The translations under genes and the position numbers were made by a program. Below are positions 1 to 8,767 of a stretch of 64,000 nucleotides of DNA, in pieces. The first letter of the stretch is position 1. Each line of letters starts with the position of its first letter. The notes under the pieces were generated by a model. It did not search any database and had not been told where the DNA came from. It saw nothing but the letters and a program-made list of their open reading frames with translations. This stretch comes from Paralysiella testudinis (GTDB lineage: Bacteria; Pseudomonadota; Gammaproteobacteria; Burkholderiales; Neisseriaceae). The DNA lies in the NCBI RefSeq assembly GCF_016894345.1, contig NZ_CP069798.1, positions 2,501,385 through 2,565,384 on the forward strand. The letters are read 5' to 3'.

Positions 1-379
1 TGAGCAGCGCTTCCAAGCGGCCTTGGGCAATCTCGGCCTGATACGGCGTATAAGCCGTGTACCAGCCCGGGTTTTCCAGCACATTGCGCAAAATCACATT
101 CGGCAGGCGCGTGGGATAGTAGCCCAAGCCGATATAGCTTTTGTTTACCGTGTTTTTGGCGGCAATGGCTTTGAGCTTGGCCAAGGCATCGGCTTCGCTC
201 ATGGCGGCGGGCAAATCCAGCTTGCCCGGCATACGCACGCTTTGCGGCACGGTGCTATCAATAAAAGCGCCGATGTCTTTGGTGCCCAAAGCAGCCAGCA
301 AAGCTGCTTGGTCGGCGGCATTGGTGCCGATATGGCGGCCGATAAATTCGCCGTGGTTGAATAAATTGTTTACGTTCAT
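1..379 (-). CDS. gcvP: Glycine dehydrogenase (P-protein), N-terminal part
   Basis: The gene starts at the ATG at 379 and runs off the left edge, so only about 126 residues are visible. They read [20 protein letters not shown], then GALIDS-like and GLGYYPT-like motifs, the usual start of the PLP-dependent P-protein that decarboxylates glycine and passes the aminomethyl group to GcvH. A Shine-Dalgarno AGAGG lies just upstream. The partners gcvH and gcvT lie about 8 kb away on the same strand with unrelated genes between, so gcvP is probably transcribed separately. No riboswitch is visible directly in front of it. Confidence 0.93.
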   Translation of the reverse strand, partial: MNVNNLFNHGEFIGRHIGTNAADQAALLAALGTKDIGAFIDSTVPQSVRMPGKLDLPAAMSEADALAKLKAIAAKNTVNKSYIGLGYYPTRLPNVILRNVLENPGWYTAYTPYQAEIAQGRLEALL

Positions 380-442
380 GTTTTTCCTCTGGACTGGTTC
401 AGTGTTGCATGGGTATACAGGCTGCCTGAAATGGCGGGCAGC

Positions 443-607
443 CTAGGGTCTGTTCACATTTCATCGCGTGACCCTATTTTGGCTTAAAAGCCCGCTTTCT
501 GCGTTGAAAATGCGCGCAAGGTGTTCAACCTTGCTGTGCTTTTCGCCTTGAACGCAGACTTTTCTGCTCAAAATCTGATGCACGGCTAAAATGTGAACAG
601 ACCCTAG
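443..607. repeat. MITE-like element, family A copy 1
   Basis: This 165-bp non-coding element is bounded by a perfect 19-bp terminal inverted repeat (443-461 and 589-607; ends read CTAGGGTCTGTTCACATTT). Its interior matches, in the opposite orientation, the sequence at 13806-14070. It fills the gap between gcvP and the DUF4189 gene and carries no open frame of note. A non-autonomous miniature transposable element is the likely nature. Confidence 0.75.
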
Positions 608-618
608 AAAGTGGTGTT

Positions 619-1635
619 TTAACGGCGCGTGGCTTCGCCTATTTTTGGCCATCGTTCCAATTCCTGCTGCATCCAACGCTTTTGGTCGGCAATGCCTTTC
701 TCGGAGGGCGGGGCATAATATGCCGGGCGCTCGCCGTATTGCAAGCCAGCGCATTGTGCATCGAAGTAGTAGCAGTCGTTGTCACCAAATTTGGCAACGC
801 ACTGCCGGAATGCTTTTTGCTCCGCCTGCTTCGGATCGGCATCGGTGGCGGTGAAATACTGCGGCTTGCCTTGGTATTTGGCATAGGCCACCGCACCGCA
901 AGTATCGGCAAAGGTTTGCAAAACCGTGCACGCACCTTGGCCACCGGCGCGGCAGAATTCTTCGGCGCTTCGCTGTGCGTCTTGTTTTTGCGTGTAGCTG
1001 GCGCTGGTGGTCACAAAACCAAACGTTTTCAAACCCACTTGGGTATTGAAAAAAGACACTTTTTGCCGCTGCATAATCGCCGTGATCAGGGCATGATTAT
1101 CGCCGGGCAGCCAGCCGTGGCGGCCGGAACCCTGCCCATTATCAAGCGTACCCCGGGGGGAGATAATGGTGGCGGCAACCTGGCAGCTGCTGCTGCCACA
1201 CTGAGCCAGCGCTTTTTGCTGTGCCTGGTCTTCGTCATCGCCGGTGGCCCAAAACGCTTTGCCTTGCTGCGCATCCCACGCCAGCACCAAAACGCCACCG
1301 GTGACCGTGGCCACCACCTTGCAGGGGCTAAACGGCTTGGCCGCTTCGCATTCTTTGACCGCACGCGGATTAATCACCGCCTTGCTGCTGATAAAACCGC
1401 CCGGCGCGGTATAAATACCATAAGCCATGCCGTGCTCGTCCATGGCCAGTGCGCCATACCAATTGTAGGTGGGCGGCGGCGGCGGTTCGTAGGTTTCGCA
1501 CCAGCGCGGCACCATCCCCTGAAGCTGGCCATTAAAAAAATACGGATCCTCGCCACATTGATACATCCTGGCATGCACCCCTGCCGAGATACTCAGCAAC
1601 ATCGCCATCGATATTGCTCTAAGCCCAATATTCAT
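619..1635 (-). CDS. DUF4189 domain-containing exported protein (intact copy)
   Basis: The 338-residue product starts with a signal peptide (hydrophobic stretch about residues 8-20, then AHA-like cleavage at VHARM) and is probably exported. The ATG at 1635 is preferred over the GTG one codon upstream because AAGGAAG lies at good spacing. The mature part has a Pro-rich stretch (EPPPPPTYNWYGALAM) and two or more DUF4189-like modules: Trp/Tyr-Gly-Ala strands, paired cysteines in CEAAKPFSPCKVV and CGSSSCQV, then CRAGGQGACTV and CGAVAYAK. DUF4189 proteins are exported proteins of unknown role found in Neisseria and others. It follows a 3' fragment of the esterase gene because of a tandem duplication. 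Confidence 0.85.
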   Translation of the reverse strand: MNIGLRAISMAMLLSISAGVHARMYQCGEDPYFFNGQLQGMVPRWCETYEPPPPPTYNWYGALAMDEHGMAYGIYTAPGGFISSKAVINPRAVKECEAAKPFSPCKVVATVTGGVLVLAWDAQQGKAFWATGDDEDQAQQKALAQCGSSSCQVAATIISPRGTLDNGQGSGRHGWLPGDNHALITAIMQRQKVSFFNTQVGLKTFGFVTTSASYTQKQDAQRSAEEFCRAGGQGACTVLQTFADTCGAVAYAKYQGKPQYFTATDADPKQAEQKAFRQCVAKFGDNDCYYFDAQCAGLQYGERPAYYAPPSEKGIADQKRWMQQELERWPKIGEATRR

Positions 1636-1683
1636 CACAGCTTCCTTTCCGTTTGCCTTAACGGCAATAGCATCAACCGCGTT

Positions 1684-1948
1684 TTAGGCCGCAAACCCTT
1701 GCTGGCGCAAAAACGCCCACATTTTCTCTGCAAACACACGATAGCCTTGGGCATTGGCGTGGATTTGGTCGGATTTCAATTTTGGGTCGCCCAAAATTTC
1801 CGCCCACACACCAGCCAGCAAGGGAATGTTTAATTCTTGTGCCAATTCGGCATACAGCGGGTGGTCGCTTAAGCGGCCAAACAGCGCGCCGGTGGTGAAA
1901 TACGGCACCGCCACCAACACCACCGGCACACCAGCGGCCCCTACGGTG
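1684..1948 (-). pseudogene. 3' fragment of the GDSL esterase gene
   Basis: The frame matches the last 80-odd residues of the esterase at 3010-3657, including PYFTTGALFGRL and the block V region DQIHANAQGY. It has no start, signal peptide or catalytic serine block. It exists because the tandem duplication copied only the 3' end of the esterase gene. It ends abruptly at the duplication join near 1945. Confidence 0.85.
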
Positions 1949-3274
1949 TTTTAACGGCGCGTAGCTTCGCCTATTTTTGGCCATCGTTCCAATTCCTGCT
2001 GCATCCAACGCTTTTGGTCGGCAATGCCTTTCTCGGAGGGCGGGGCATAATATGCCGGGCGCTCGCCGTATTGCAAGCCAGCGCATTGTGCATCGAAGTA
2101 GTAGCAGTCGTTGTCACCAAATTTGGCAACGCACTGCCGGAATGCTTTTGCTCCGCCTGCTTCGGATCGGCATCGGTGGCGGTGAAATACTGCGGCTTGC
2201 CTTGGTATTTGGCATAGGCCACCGCACCGCAAGTATCGGCAAAGGTTTGCAAAACCGTGCACGCACCTTGGCCACCGGCGCGGCAGAGTTCTTCGGCGCT
2301 TCGCTGTGCGTCTTGTTTTTGCGTGTAGCTGGCGCTAGTGGTCACAAAACCAAACGTTTTCAAACCCACTTGGGTATTGAAAAAGACACTTTTGCCGCTG
2401 CATAATCGCCGTGATCAGGGCATGATTATCGCCGGGCAGCCAGCCGTGGCGGCCGGAACCCTGCCCATTATCAAGCGTACCCCGGGGGGAGATAATGGTG
2501 GCGGCAACCTGGCAGCTGCTGCTGCCACACTGAGCCAGCGCTTTTTGCTGTGCCTGGTCTTCGTCATCGCCGGTGGCCCAAAACGCCTTGCCCTGTTGCG
2601 CATCCCACACCAGCACCAAAACGCCACCGGTGACCGTGGCCACCACCTTACAGGGGCTAAACGGCTTGGCCGCTTCGCATTCTTTGACCGCGCGCGGATT
2701 AATCACCGCCTTGCTGCTGATAAAACCGCCCGGCGCGGTATAAATACCATAAGCCATGCCGTGCTCGTCCATGGCCAGTGCACCATACCAATTGTAGGTG
2801 GGCGGCGGCGGCGGTTCGTAGGTTTCGCACCAGCGCGGCATTATGCCCTGCTGGCCATTAGAATATACAATATCCTCGCCGCATTGATACATCCTGGCAT
2901 GCGCCCCTGCCGAAATACTCAGCAACACCACCACCGATACTGCTCTAAGCCCAATATTCATCACAGCTTCCTTTCCATTTGCCTCAACGGCAATAACATC
3001 AACCGCGTTTTAGGCCGCAAACCCTTGCTGGCGCAAAAACGCCCACATTTTCTCTGCAAACACACGATAGCCTTGGGCATTGGCGTGGATTTGGTCGGAT
3101 TTCAATTTTGGGTCGCCCAAAATTTCCGCCCACACACCAGCCAGCAAGGGAATGTTTAATTCTTGTGCCAATTCGGCATACAGCGGGTGGTCGCTTAGGC
3201 GGCCAAACAGCGCGCCGGTGGTGAAATACGGCACCGCCACCAACACCACCGGCACCCCGGCGGCTTGTACGGTG
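1949..3274. repeat. Tandem duplication, unit 2
   Basis: Second copy of the 1.33-kb unit, holding a frameshifted DUF4189 gene and the 3' end of the intact esterase gene. Relative to unit 1 it lacks single bases in three homopolymers and differs around 2846-2875, where unit 1 has a 3-bp longer segment. Confidence 0.85.
1951..2961 (-). pseudogene. DUF4189 gene, frameshifted second copy
   Basis: This copy starts well, with a signal peptide, CGEDIVYSNG and the same Pro-rich and Cys-pair motifs, but the frame breaks after about 190 residues. Compared with the intact copy it has T5 to T4 near 2391, A6 to A5 near 2381, and T5 to T4 near 2147. The first two throw translation into a stop at 2335; the third restores the original frame too late. 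The product would be a 208-residue truncated protein. All three changes are homopolymer contractions, so sequencing or assembly error is an alternative to real decay. Confidence 0.8.
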
Positions 3275-3657
3275 GCCACAATGCGGCGGATATTGGCGCG
3301 GGTTTCGCTTTCAGGCAGCCTGCGTAAAAAATCATTGCCGCCGATGCTCACCAACACCAGTTTGGGATTTTGCTGCATCAGCGCGGGCAGGCGTGCCAAG
3401 GCTTGCGCCGAGGTATCGCCCGATACGCCGCCATTCACCACTTGCCAGCCGCTGCTGTGCGAGAGCACCGCCGGATAAGCGGCATCGGCACCGGCACCGT
3501 AACCGGCGGTAAGCGAATCGCCCAAGGCCAATACGGTGCTACCGCGGGCGATGTTGCTGTGGCTTTTGCGCCCGCCGCCGCAAGCCGTGAGCGCTCCAGT
3601 GGCGGCCACGGCCAAGCTTAGGCGTAAAAAATGGCGGCGGTTAATGCTGTGTTTCAT
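3010..3657 (-). CDS. GDSL-type esterase / arylesterase, TesA-like, Tat lipoprotein
   Basis: A 215-residue SGNH hydrolase close in size to E. coli TesA. Block I is ALGDSLTAGYG with the nucleophilic serine, block II GGVSGDTS, block III SIGGNDFL, and block V DQIHANAQGY with the catalytic Asp-x-x-His. The N-terminus NRRHFLRLSLA looks like a twin-arginine signal and is followed by the lipobox LTAC, so it is probably a Tat-exported lipoprotein. It would hydrolyse acyl or aryl esters in the periplasm; the substrate is unknown. The gluconate permease gene ends 6 bp upstream on the same strand. Confidence 0.88.
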   Translation of the reverse strand: MKHSINRRHFLRLSLAVAATGALTACGGGRKSHSNIARGSTVLALGDSLTAGYGAGADAAYPAVLSHSSGWQVVNGGVSGDTSAQALARLPALMQQNPKLVLVSIGGNDFLRRLPESETRANIRRIVATVQAAGVPVVLVAVPYFTTGALFGRLSDHPLYAELAQELNIPLLAGVWAEILGDPKLKSDQIHANAQGYRVFAEKMWAFLRQQGFAA

Positions 3658-3663
3658 AAGCGG

Positions 3664-5067
3664 TTACGAAGCCAATAAATAAATCGCATAGGCACCGATA
3701 AAACCAATCACCGCCATCAGCGCTTGCGCCACGGTCCAGGTTTTGAGGGTGGTTTTCATGTCCAGATTAAAGAAGCGGCTCACCAGCCAAAAGCCGGAGT
3801 CGTTTACATGCGAGGCAAATACCGAGCCTGCCGCCAGCGCCAATACAATCGCGGCTACCTGCACGCTGTTGTAATCCAAATTGCCCATTACCGCCGGTTG
3901 CACCAGCGCGGCGGTGGTAATCAGCGCCACCGTGGCCGAGCCTTGCGCCACGCGCACCAAGCAGCTAATCAGAAAACCGGCCACAATAATCGGCAAGCCC
4001 ATGTGTTGGAAGGAATCGGCCACCGCATTGCCGATGCCGGTGGCACGCAATACACCGCCAAACATACCGCCCGCACCGGTAATCAGAATCACCGAGAAAA
4101 TCGGTGCCAGCGCCGAATCGAGCACTTTTTCCACCAATTTGGCCGGTTTGCCGCTGTGCCAGCCCAGCAGCAACATACCTGCCAATACCGACAGCAACAA
4201 GGCAATCGGCGTTTCACCCACAAAGCGCAACACGCCCACCAAAGGCTGCGCCAAAAAGGCTTTGCTATCGGCGGTGGTGGCGGCATACATATTCAGGCCG
4301 GTATTAAAGGCAATCAGCAAAAACGGCAGCAACAGCAGCAGCACCACCACACCCAAGCGCGGATTGGAAGCAAATTCTTTTAATTCTTCGCTGCCTTTAT
4401 GCAAAAATTCCGGCACCGCAATCTGGTATTTTTTGGCCACATATTGGCCAAACACCATGCCCACCAAATACCACACCGGCAAAGCCACCAACAAACCCAA
4501 CACCATCACCAAGCCCACATTGGCGCCCAGCAAGCCGGAAGCGGCCACCGCGCCCGGATGCGGCGGCACAAACACGTGCATGGCCGAGAAGGCAATCACC
4601 GAAGGCATAGCATAGCGCAACAGCGAGCCACCGGCACGGCGGGCGGTGGCGAAAATAATCGGCAGCATCACCACCACACCGGCGTCAAAAAAAATCGGGA
4701 AGCCTACCAGCAAAGAAGCCACACCCAAGGCCAGTGGCGCGCGTTGCTCGCCAAAACGCTTGATTAGCGCATCGGTAAGCACTTGTGCGCCGCCGGAAAT
4801 TTCCAGCATACGCCCGAGCATGGCACCCAAGCTCACCAATAAAGCCACCGAGCCGATGGTGCTGTTAAACCCGCTCGACAGCGCTTCGCTCATGCGGTGC
4901 GGCGGAATACCGGCCGCCAGCGCGGTGAGGATGCTCACCACCATCAGTGCAATAAATGCATGCACGCGGAACTTCATAATCAGCAGCAGCAAAAAACCCA
5001 CCGCCACCGCCGCCAGCAACAGCAATTGTGATGCACTGAGCTGCCACATCAACACCAAATCTTTCAT
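3664..5067 (-). CDS. gntP: Gluconate:H+ symporter, GntP family
   Basis: A 467-residue, very hydrophobic protein with about 12 membrane segments, matching the GntP/GntT family in length. Recognisable stretches include GFNSTIGSVALLVSLGAMLGR near residues 65-85, PIFFDAGVVVMLPI and AMHVFVPPHPGAVAA, all characteristic of the family. It imports gluconate or a related sugar acid. The gluconokinase gene is 85 bp upstream on the same strand, so uptake and phosphorylation are probably co-expressed; a DUS lies in the gap. No GntR-type regulator is nearby. Confidence 0.92.
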   Translation of the reverse strand: MKDLVLMWQLSASQLLLLAAVAVGFLLLLIMKFRVHAFIALMVVSILTALAAGIPPHRMSEALSSGFNSTIGSVALLVSLGAMLGRMLEISGGAQVLTDALIKRFGEQRAPLALGVASLLVGFPIFFDAGVVVMLPIIFATARRAGGSLLRYAMPSVIAFSAMHVFVPPHPGAVAASGLLGANVGLVMVLGLLVALPVWYLVGMVFGQYVAKKYQIAVPEFLHKGSEELKEFASNPRLGVVVLLLLLPFLLIAFNTGLNMYAATTADSKAFLAQPLVGVLRFVGETPIALLLSVLAGMLLLGWHSGKPAKLVEKVLDSALAPIFSVILITGAGGMFGGVLRATGIGNAVADSFQHMGLPIIVAGFLISCLVRVAQGSATVALITTAALVQPAVMGNLDYNSVQVAAIVLALAAGSVFASHVNDSGFWLVSRFFNLDMKTTLKTWTVAQALMAVIGFIGAYAIYLLAS

Positions 5068-5152
5068 GTTATTTCCCTAGCTTGGTTAATGGCTGCTTAT
5101 TTGTTTTTCAGGCAGCCTGTTGTGAAAATCGTTTTGTCTTTATGTATTGAAA

Positions 5153-5671
5153 TCAAAGCTGGTTTTGATACCACTCACCCGCCGCCGCCGCTACGGCGGT
5201 AATCGGCGGATTGATGTCCACCACCACCCCGGCTTCCCATGCCGCCAGCGGCTCTAAAGTGTCGAATTGGCTGCCCAGCAAGGTGGTGGGCATGTATTCG
5301 TGACTGCGTTTTTGCAGGCGCGCTTCAATCAGCGCATAGTCGCCATGCAAATGCACAAACACCACATCGGCGGCCTCATGACGGATGACTTCGCGATACC
5401 AGCGCTTTAAGGCGCTGCAGGCGATAATCACCGGCTTGCCTGCGGCTGCGGCTTCGCGGGTGCGCTGGCCGATGGTTTTCAGCCACGGCAGGCGGTCTTC
5501 GTCGTTCAGCGCATGGCCGGAGCGCATTTTTTCCTTATTGGCCGCCGGATGCAAATCGTCGCCGTCGATAAAATCGATGTGCAACAAGGCCGCCAAAGCC
5601 GCGCCTACTTCCGATTTTCCCGATCCTTGTACGCCCATCAAGATAATCGATGGCTGTGTGTTTGCACTCAT
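5153..5671 (-). CDS. gntK: Gluconokinase
   Basis: A 172-residue P-loop kinase: Walker A GVQGSGKSE near the N-terminus, DGDDLHPAANKEKMRSGHALNDEDRLPWL (substrate-binding region of the family, in parts), and ACSALKRWYR. It phosphorylates gluconate to 6-phosphogluconate, feeding the Entner-Doudoroff or pentose phosphate route. I chose the ATG at 5671 (MSANTQPS); a frame-compatible ATG at 5701 would add ten residues unlike the family. It pairs with the gluconate symporter downstream. Confidence 0.93.
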   Translation of the reverse strand: MSANTQPSIILMGVQGSGKSEVGAALAALLHIDFIDGDDLHPAANKEKMRSGHALNDEDRLPWLKTIGQRTREAAAAGKPVIIACSALKRWYREVIRHEAADVVFVHLHGDYALIEARLQKRSHEYMPTTLLGSQFDTLEPLAAWEAGVVVDINPPITAVAAAAGEWYQNQL

Positions 5672-5716
5672 ACTTTTTATTCCCATTATTTTAAAAATCA
5701 TTTACATACAGTGCCA

Positions 5717-6934
5717 TCAAAGGCTGCCTGAAAATTTAAGCTGGCGTTTTTTCACCATCAGCACCCCGGCAATCACCATCGCCAGCACCTGCGCTGCTAT
5801 CAAGGTACTCACCGTATTGGGCCAGCCCGCATGCGCATAGGCAATGCCGCACAGCCAAGTTCCGGCAAAGCCACCGGCGTAATAGGCCATGTAATACAGC
5901 CCCGAAGCCAGCGAGCGCCCTTCTTCCACATGCTGGGCAATGTAGTTGATGGTGGCCGACTGGGTAATAAACACACCGGTAGACATCATTGCCAGCGCCA
6001 GTACAATCAGCCACAGCGGCGTGCTCAGGCTTAGCAACACGCCAAACACCGATAAGGCCACCGCCAACAATACAGTGCGGTTGGCGCCAAAGCGCATAAT
6101 CAGCCGCCCGGCCAAGGGCGTAATCACCATGCCGATTAAATACACGGCAAAAATATCTGCCAGCTGGGCGCTGTTCAAATAATAAGGGCTGGCGGCCAAA
6201 TGCAGGTTGATATAGGTAAAACAACCCAGCAGCGAAAACAGCACGCAAAAGCCCAAGGCGCAGGCCGACAGCACATGGCGGTTGTGTAGATGCCGCCACA
6301 GCGTTTTTGCAGCATTAGACATTTGCGGCCGCGCCACAAAGCGGCGCGATGGCGGCAAATGGCGCCACACCAACACGCCACCGCCCACGCTTAACGCCGC
6401 CATCACCAAAAACCCCGCGCGCCAGCCTATCCATTCATCCAGATAGCCCATCAAAAAGCGACCCAAAAAGCCGCCCAACACCGTGCCGGACACATAAAAC
6501 GACATCAGCCGCACGCGGTTGGCACCGCTAAATTCTTCGCCGATATAGGCAATCAGCACCACCGTAATCCCCGGCACTGCCAAGCCTTGCAAAAAACGCA
6601 GCCACCACAGCTGGCCGATATCATGCGTCCAAAACATCGCGGCGGTGGGCAAGGCCAAAAAAAACACTGAGGCAATAATCAGCCCGCGCCGCCCCAGTGC
6701 ATCCGACAACATGCCCATAAACGGCGACATCAACGCTACCGCCAGCACCGTGGCACCCACGGTGGTGCCGGCCGTTACCGCATCGATGCCCAAATCCCGC
6801 ATCAATACCGGCAACACCGACTGAATCGAATACACCTGCAAAAACGCCAAGGCGCCGGTGATGGCGGCGGTGAGCAACAGGCTTAAGGGCAGGTGTGGTT
6901 CGAATACGGCGGCGTGTTCTGGGGCAGCACTCAT
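5717..6934 (-). CDS. MFS transporter, YnfM-like
   Basis: A 405-residue, 12-helix major facilitator. The loop between helices 2 and 3 has MGMLSDALGRRGLI, the MFS signature, and the first helix region LQVYSIQSVLPVLMRDLG resembles the YnfM group of putative arabinose/drug exporters. The ATG at 6934 is chosen because it follows the stop of the tag gene by 4 bp and has CAAGG upstream; the longer frame from 7009 would overlap tag. Substrate unknown. Confidence 0.85.
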   Translation of the reverse strand: MSAAPEHAAVFEPHLPLSLLLTAAITGALAFLQVYSIQSVLPVLMRDLGIDAVTAGTTVGATVLAVALMSPFMGMLSDALGRRGLIIASVFFLALPTAAMFWTHDIGQLWWLRFLQGLAVPGITVVLIAYIGEEFSGANRVRLMSFYVSGTVLGGFLGRFLMGYLDEWIGWRAGFLVMAALSVGGGVLVWRHLPPSRRFVARPQMSNAAKTLWRHLHNRHVLSACALGFCVLFSLLGCFTYINLHLAASPYYLNSAQLADIFAVYLIGMVITPLAGRLIMRFGANRTVLLAVALSVFGVLLSLSTPLWLIVLALAMMSTGVFITQSATINYIAQHVEEGRSLASGLYYMAYYAGGFAGTWLCGIAYAHAGWPNTVSTLIAAQVLAMVIAGVLMVKKRQLKFSGSL

Positions 6935-6938
6935 CAAA

Positions 6939-7487
6939 TTAACCTTGCCGCCACGGCGGATTAGCAGCCGCCACCTGTGCATACACCGGGCAATCGGGGC
7001 TGTGCGCACCGGGCAGGTAGCCTGTGCTCATCAAAAATTCATTCACAATCTCGCCGCCCACAAATTTGAATTGTTTTTTAAACAGCTTCACCCATTCCGG
7101 CAACGCGCGCGGGTGGTGGGCATCAAGCCAGGCTTTAAAGCTGCCGTATTGTTGTTGCAAGTGCAAAATCTGCTGCGCATTGTGGATGGCGGCGTTTACT
7201 TTTAAGCGGTTGCGCACAATACCGGCATCGGCCAGCAGGCGAGCGCGGTCGGCCTCATCAAAGGCGGCCACTTCGGCGATATCAAAACCGGCATAGGCTG
7301 CCTGAAAATAAGCTTGTTTTTTAAGCATCAAGGTCCAGCTTAAACCGGCCTGGTTGATTTCCAACAGCAGCCGCCCAAACAGGGCATTATCATCGGCAAT
7401 CGGAAAGCCGTACTGGTGGTCGTGGTAATGCTTATTGGGGTTGTCGGTGTTAGCCGGCAGCGCATTGGCAAAATCGCAATAGCTCAT
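6939..7487 (-). CDS. tag: DNA-3-methyladenine glycosylase I
   Basis: A 182-residue base-excision repair enzyme of the Tag family. It has the N-terminal MSYCDFANALP, the YHDHQYGFPIADDNALF motif with the Asp/His used around the zinc and base pocket, LLEINQAGLSWTLMLKK, and IVRNRLKVNAAIHNAQ in the helix-hairpin-helix part. It removes 3-methyladenine from alkylated DNA. It is tightly spaced to the MFS gene downstream and 12 bp from the racemase gene upstream, so the three probably form one transcript. Confidence 0.93.
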   Translation of the reverse strand: MSYCDFANALPANTDNPNKHYHDHQYGFPIADDNALFGRLLLEINQAGLSWTLMLKKQAYFQAAYAGFDIAEVAAFDEADRARLLADAGIVRNRLKVNAAIHNAQQILHLQQQYGSFKAWLDAHHPRALPEWVKLFKKQFKFVGGEIVNEFLMSTGYLPGAHSPDCPVYAQVAAANPPWRQG

Positions 7488-7499
7488 CGCCCTGTGTCC

Positions 7500-8195
7500 T
7501 CACACCCCGGCTAGGGCGAAATCCACCGCCGCCAGTGCATGCAGCTCGGTGCTGTCGAACACCGGCAATGCAGTATCCGCAGGCTGAATCAGCAGGCAAA
7601 TTTCGGTGCAACCCAAAATCACCCCTTGCGCGCCCTGCGCGGCCAAATCGGCAATGGCTTGCTGGTAAACCGCCTTGGCTTCAGGCTCGATGCGGCCAAC
7701 ACACAGTTGCTCAAAAATAATTTGGTGTAGTTTGTCTTGCACCGCCGCTTCGGGCACCAACACGGTGATGCCGTGCTCGGCCATGCGTTCGGCGTAAAAG
7801 CCGTCGCTCATGGTAAAACGGGTGCCCAGCAACGCCACTTGCTGCAAACCTTGCGCGCGAATGGCCGCTGCGGTGGCGTCCACCACGTGCAATAAAGGAA
7901 TACCGGCCGCTTCACTTAGCGCCGGCGCCACTTTGTGCATGGTGTTGGTGCACAACACCAACGCTTCGGCACCGATTTGCTGCAATTGGCGTGCGCAAGC
8001 GGCCAGATGCGCGGCGGCACCAGCCCAATTGCCCGCGCGTTGCAGACACACGATTTCTTCAAAATCCACGCTGTGCATCACCAGCCGCGCGCTGTGGTTG
8101 CCGCCTAAGCGGCGGTTGATTTCGCGGTTGATGATTTGGTAGTACAGCACCGTGCTCTCGGCACTCATGCCGCCGATTAAACCGAGGGTTTTCAT
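7500..8195 (-). CDS. Aspartate/glutamate racemase family protein
   Basis: A 231-residue PLP-independent amino-acid racemase, YgeA-like. The N-terminus KTLGLIGGMSAEST is typical, and the two catalytic cysteines lie in LCTNTMHKVA (about residue 82) and LGCTEI (about residue 195). It interconverts L and D forms of aspartate, glutamate or another amino acid; the exact substrate cannot be read from sequence. It sits between gcvH and tag on the same strand. Confidence 0.9.
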   Translation of the reverse strand: MKTLGLIGGMSAESTVLYYQIINREINRRLGGNHSARLVMHSVDFEEIVCLQRAGNWAGAAAHLAACARQLQQIGAEALVLCTNTMHKVAPALSEAAGIPLLHVVDATAAAIRAQGLQQVALLGTRFTMSDGFYAERMAEHGITVLVPEAAVQDKLHQIIFEQLCVGRIEPEAKAVYQQAIADLAAQGAQGVILGCTEICLLIQPADTALPVFDSTELHALAAVDFALAGV

Positions 8196-8233
8196 ATACT
8201 GGCTTTCAGTATTGGCTTCAGGCTGCCTGAAAA

Positions 8234-8272
8234 AATTGCGCCCGTTTTGTACGCAGCAAAACGGGCGCAGCA
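8234..8272 (-). terminator. Terminator after gcvH
   Basis: On the minus strand GCGCCCGTTTTG pairs with CAAAACGGGCGC and is followed by a T-run. It lies 6 bp after the gcvH stop and ends the gcvT-gcvH transcript before the racemase gene. Confidence 0.85.
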
Positions 8273-8278
8273 GTGGCG

Positions 8279-8662
8279 TTAGCCGATTTCAGCGGCGTAT
8301 TGTTCGGCGCTCAGCAAGCCGTCCAAATCGGCGGCATTGGCCGGTTTGATGCGGAAAAACCAGCCGTCGCCGTAGGGGTCGCTGTTGGCGGTTTCCGGTG
8401 CGTCTACCAAAGCTTGGTTAACGGCCACGATTTCGCCTTCAATCGGTGCATAAACATCGGAAGCGGCTTTCACCGACTCCACCACACCTGCTTGCTCATC
8501 GGCAGACAGGGTGGTGCCCACTTCGGGCAGCTCTACAAAGACGATGTCGCCCAGCAGCTCTTGGGCGTGTTCGGTAATGCCCACGGTGATGGTGCCATCG
8601 GCTTCGGTGCGCAGCCATTCGTGGCTGGATACGTATTTCAGCTCGGCGGGGATATTGCTCAT
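8279..8662 (-). CDS. gcvH: Glycine cleavage system H protein
   Basis: A 127-residue lipoyl carrier, the normal length. The lipoylated lysine is in [15 protein letters not shown], and [12 protein letters not shown] and [12 protein letters not shown] are conserved. It shuttles the aminomethyl arm between the P and T proteins. I chose the ATG at 8662 with GGAGA five bases upstream. gcvT is 105 bp upstream; the gap contains an inverted pair of DUS words. Confidence 0.97.
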   Translation of the reverse strand: MSNIPAELKYVSSHEWLRTEADGTITVGITEHAQELLGDIVFVELPEVGTTLSADEQAGVVESVKAASDVYAPIEGEIVAVNQALVDAPETANSDPYGDGWFFRIKPANAADLDGLLSAEQYAAEIG

Positions 8663-8729
8663 GGTGTTCTCCATTGTTGGGGTAAGGGTATGAATGGGAT
8701 TTACTAAACAGAAACAACAAACAGAAATA

Positions 8730-8759
8730 AGCTGCCTGAAAACCATTTCAGGCAGCCTA
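8730..8759. terminator. Inverted DUS pair between gcvT and gcvH
   Basis: GCTGCCTGAAA and TTTCAGGCAGC form a short hairpin directly after gcvT. With no strong T-run, it may only partly terminate or may protect the transcript end, lowering gcvH relative to gcvT. It also carries one full uptake word. Confidence 0.5.
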
Positions 8760-8767
8760 ATGCTCAC

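Larger units (their letters stand above)
617..1948. repeat. Tandem duplication, unit 1
   Basis: This roughly 1.33-kb unit carries an intact DUF4189 gene plus the 3' end of the GDSL esterase gene. It is nearly identical to 1949-3274. The join at about 1941-1948 fuses esterase sequence (ACGGTG) to sequence downstream of the DUF4189 gene (GTGGTGTTTTAAC), sharing the short homology GGTG, as expected for a tandem duplication. Confidence 0.85.

Noticed and set aside
682..1833. 383-residue plus-strand open frame over the DUF4189 gene
   Set aside because: It is antisense to a gene with a signal peptide and conserved cysteines, has no family resemblance, and its counterpart in the second repeat unit is truncated. 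It is a shadow frame.
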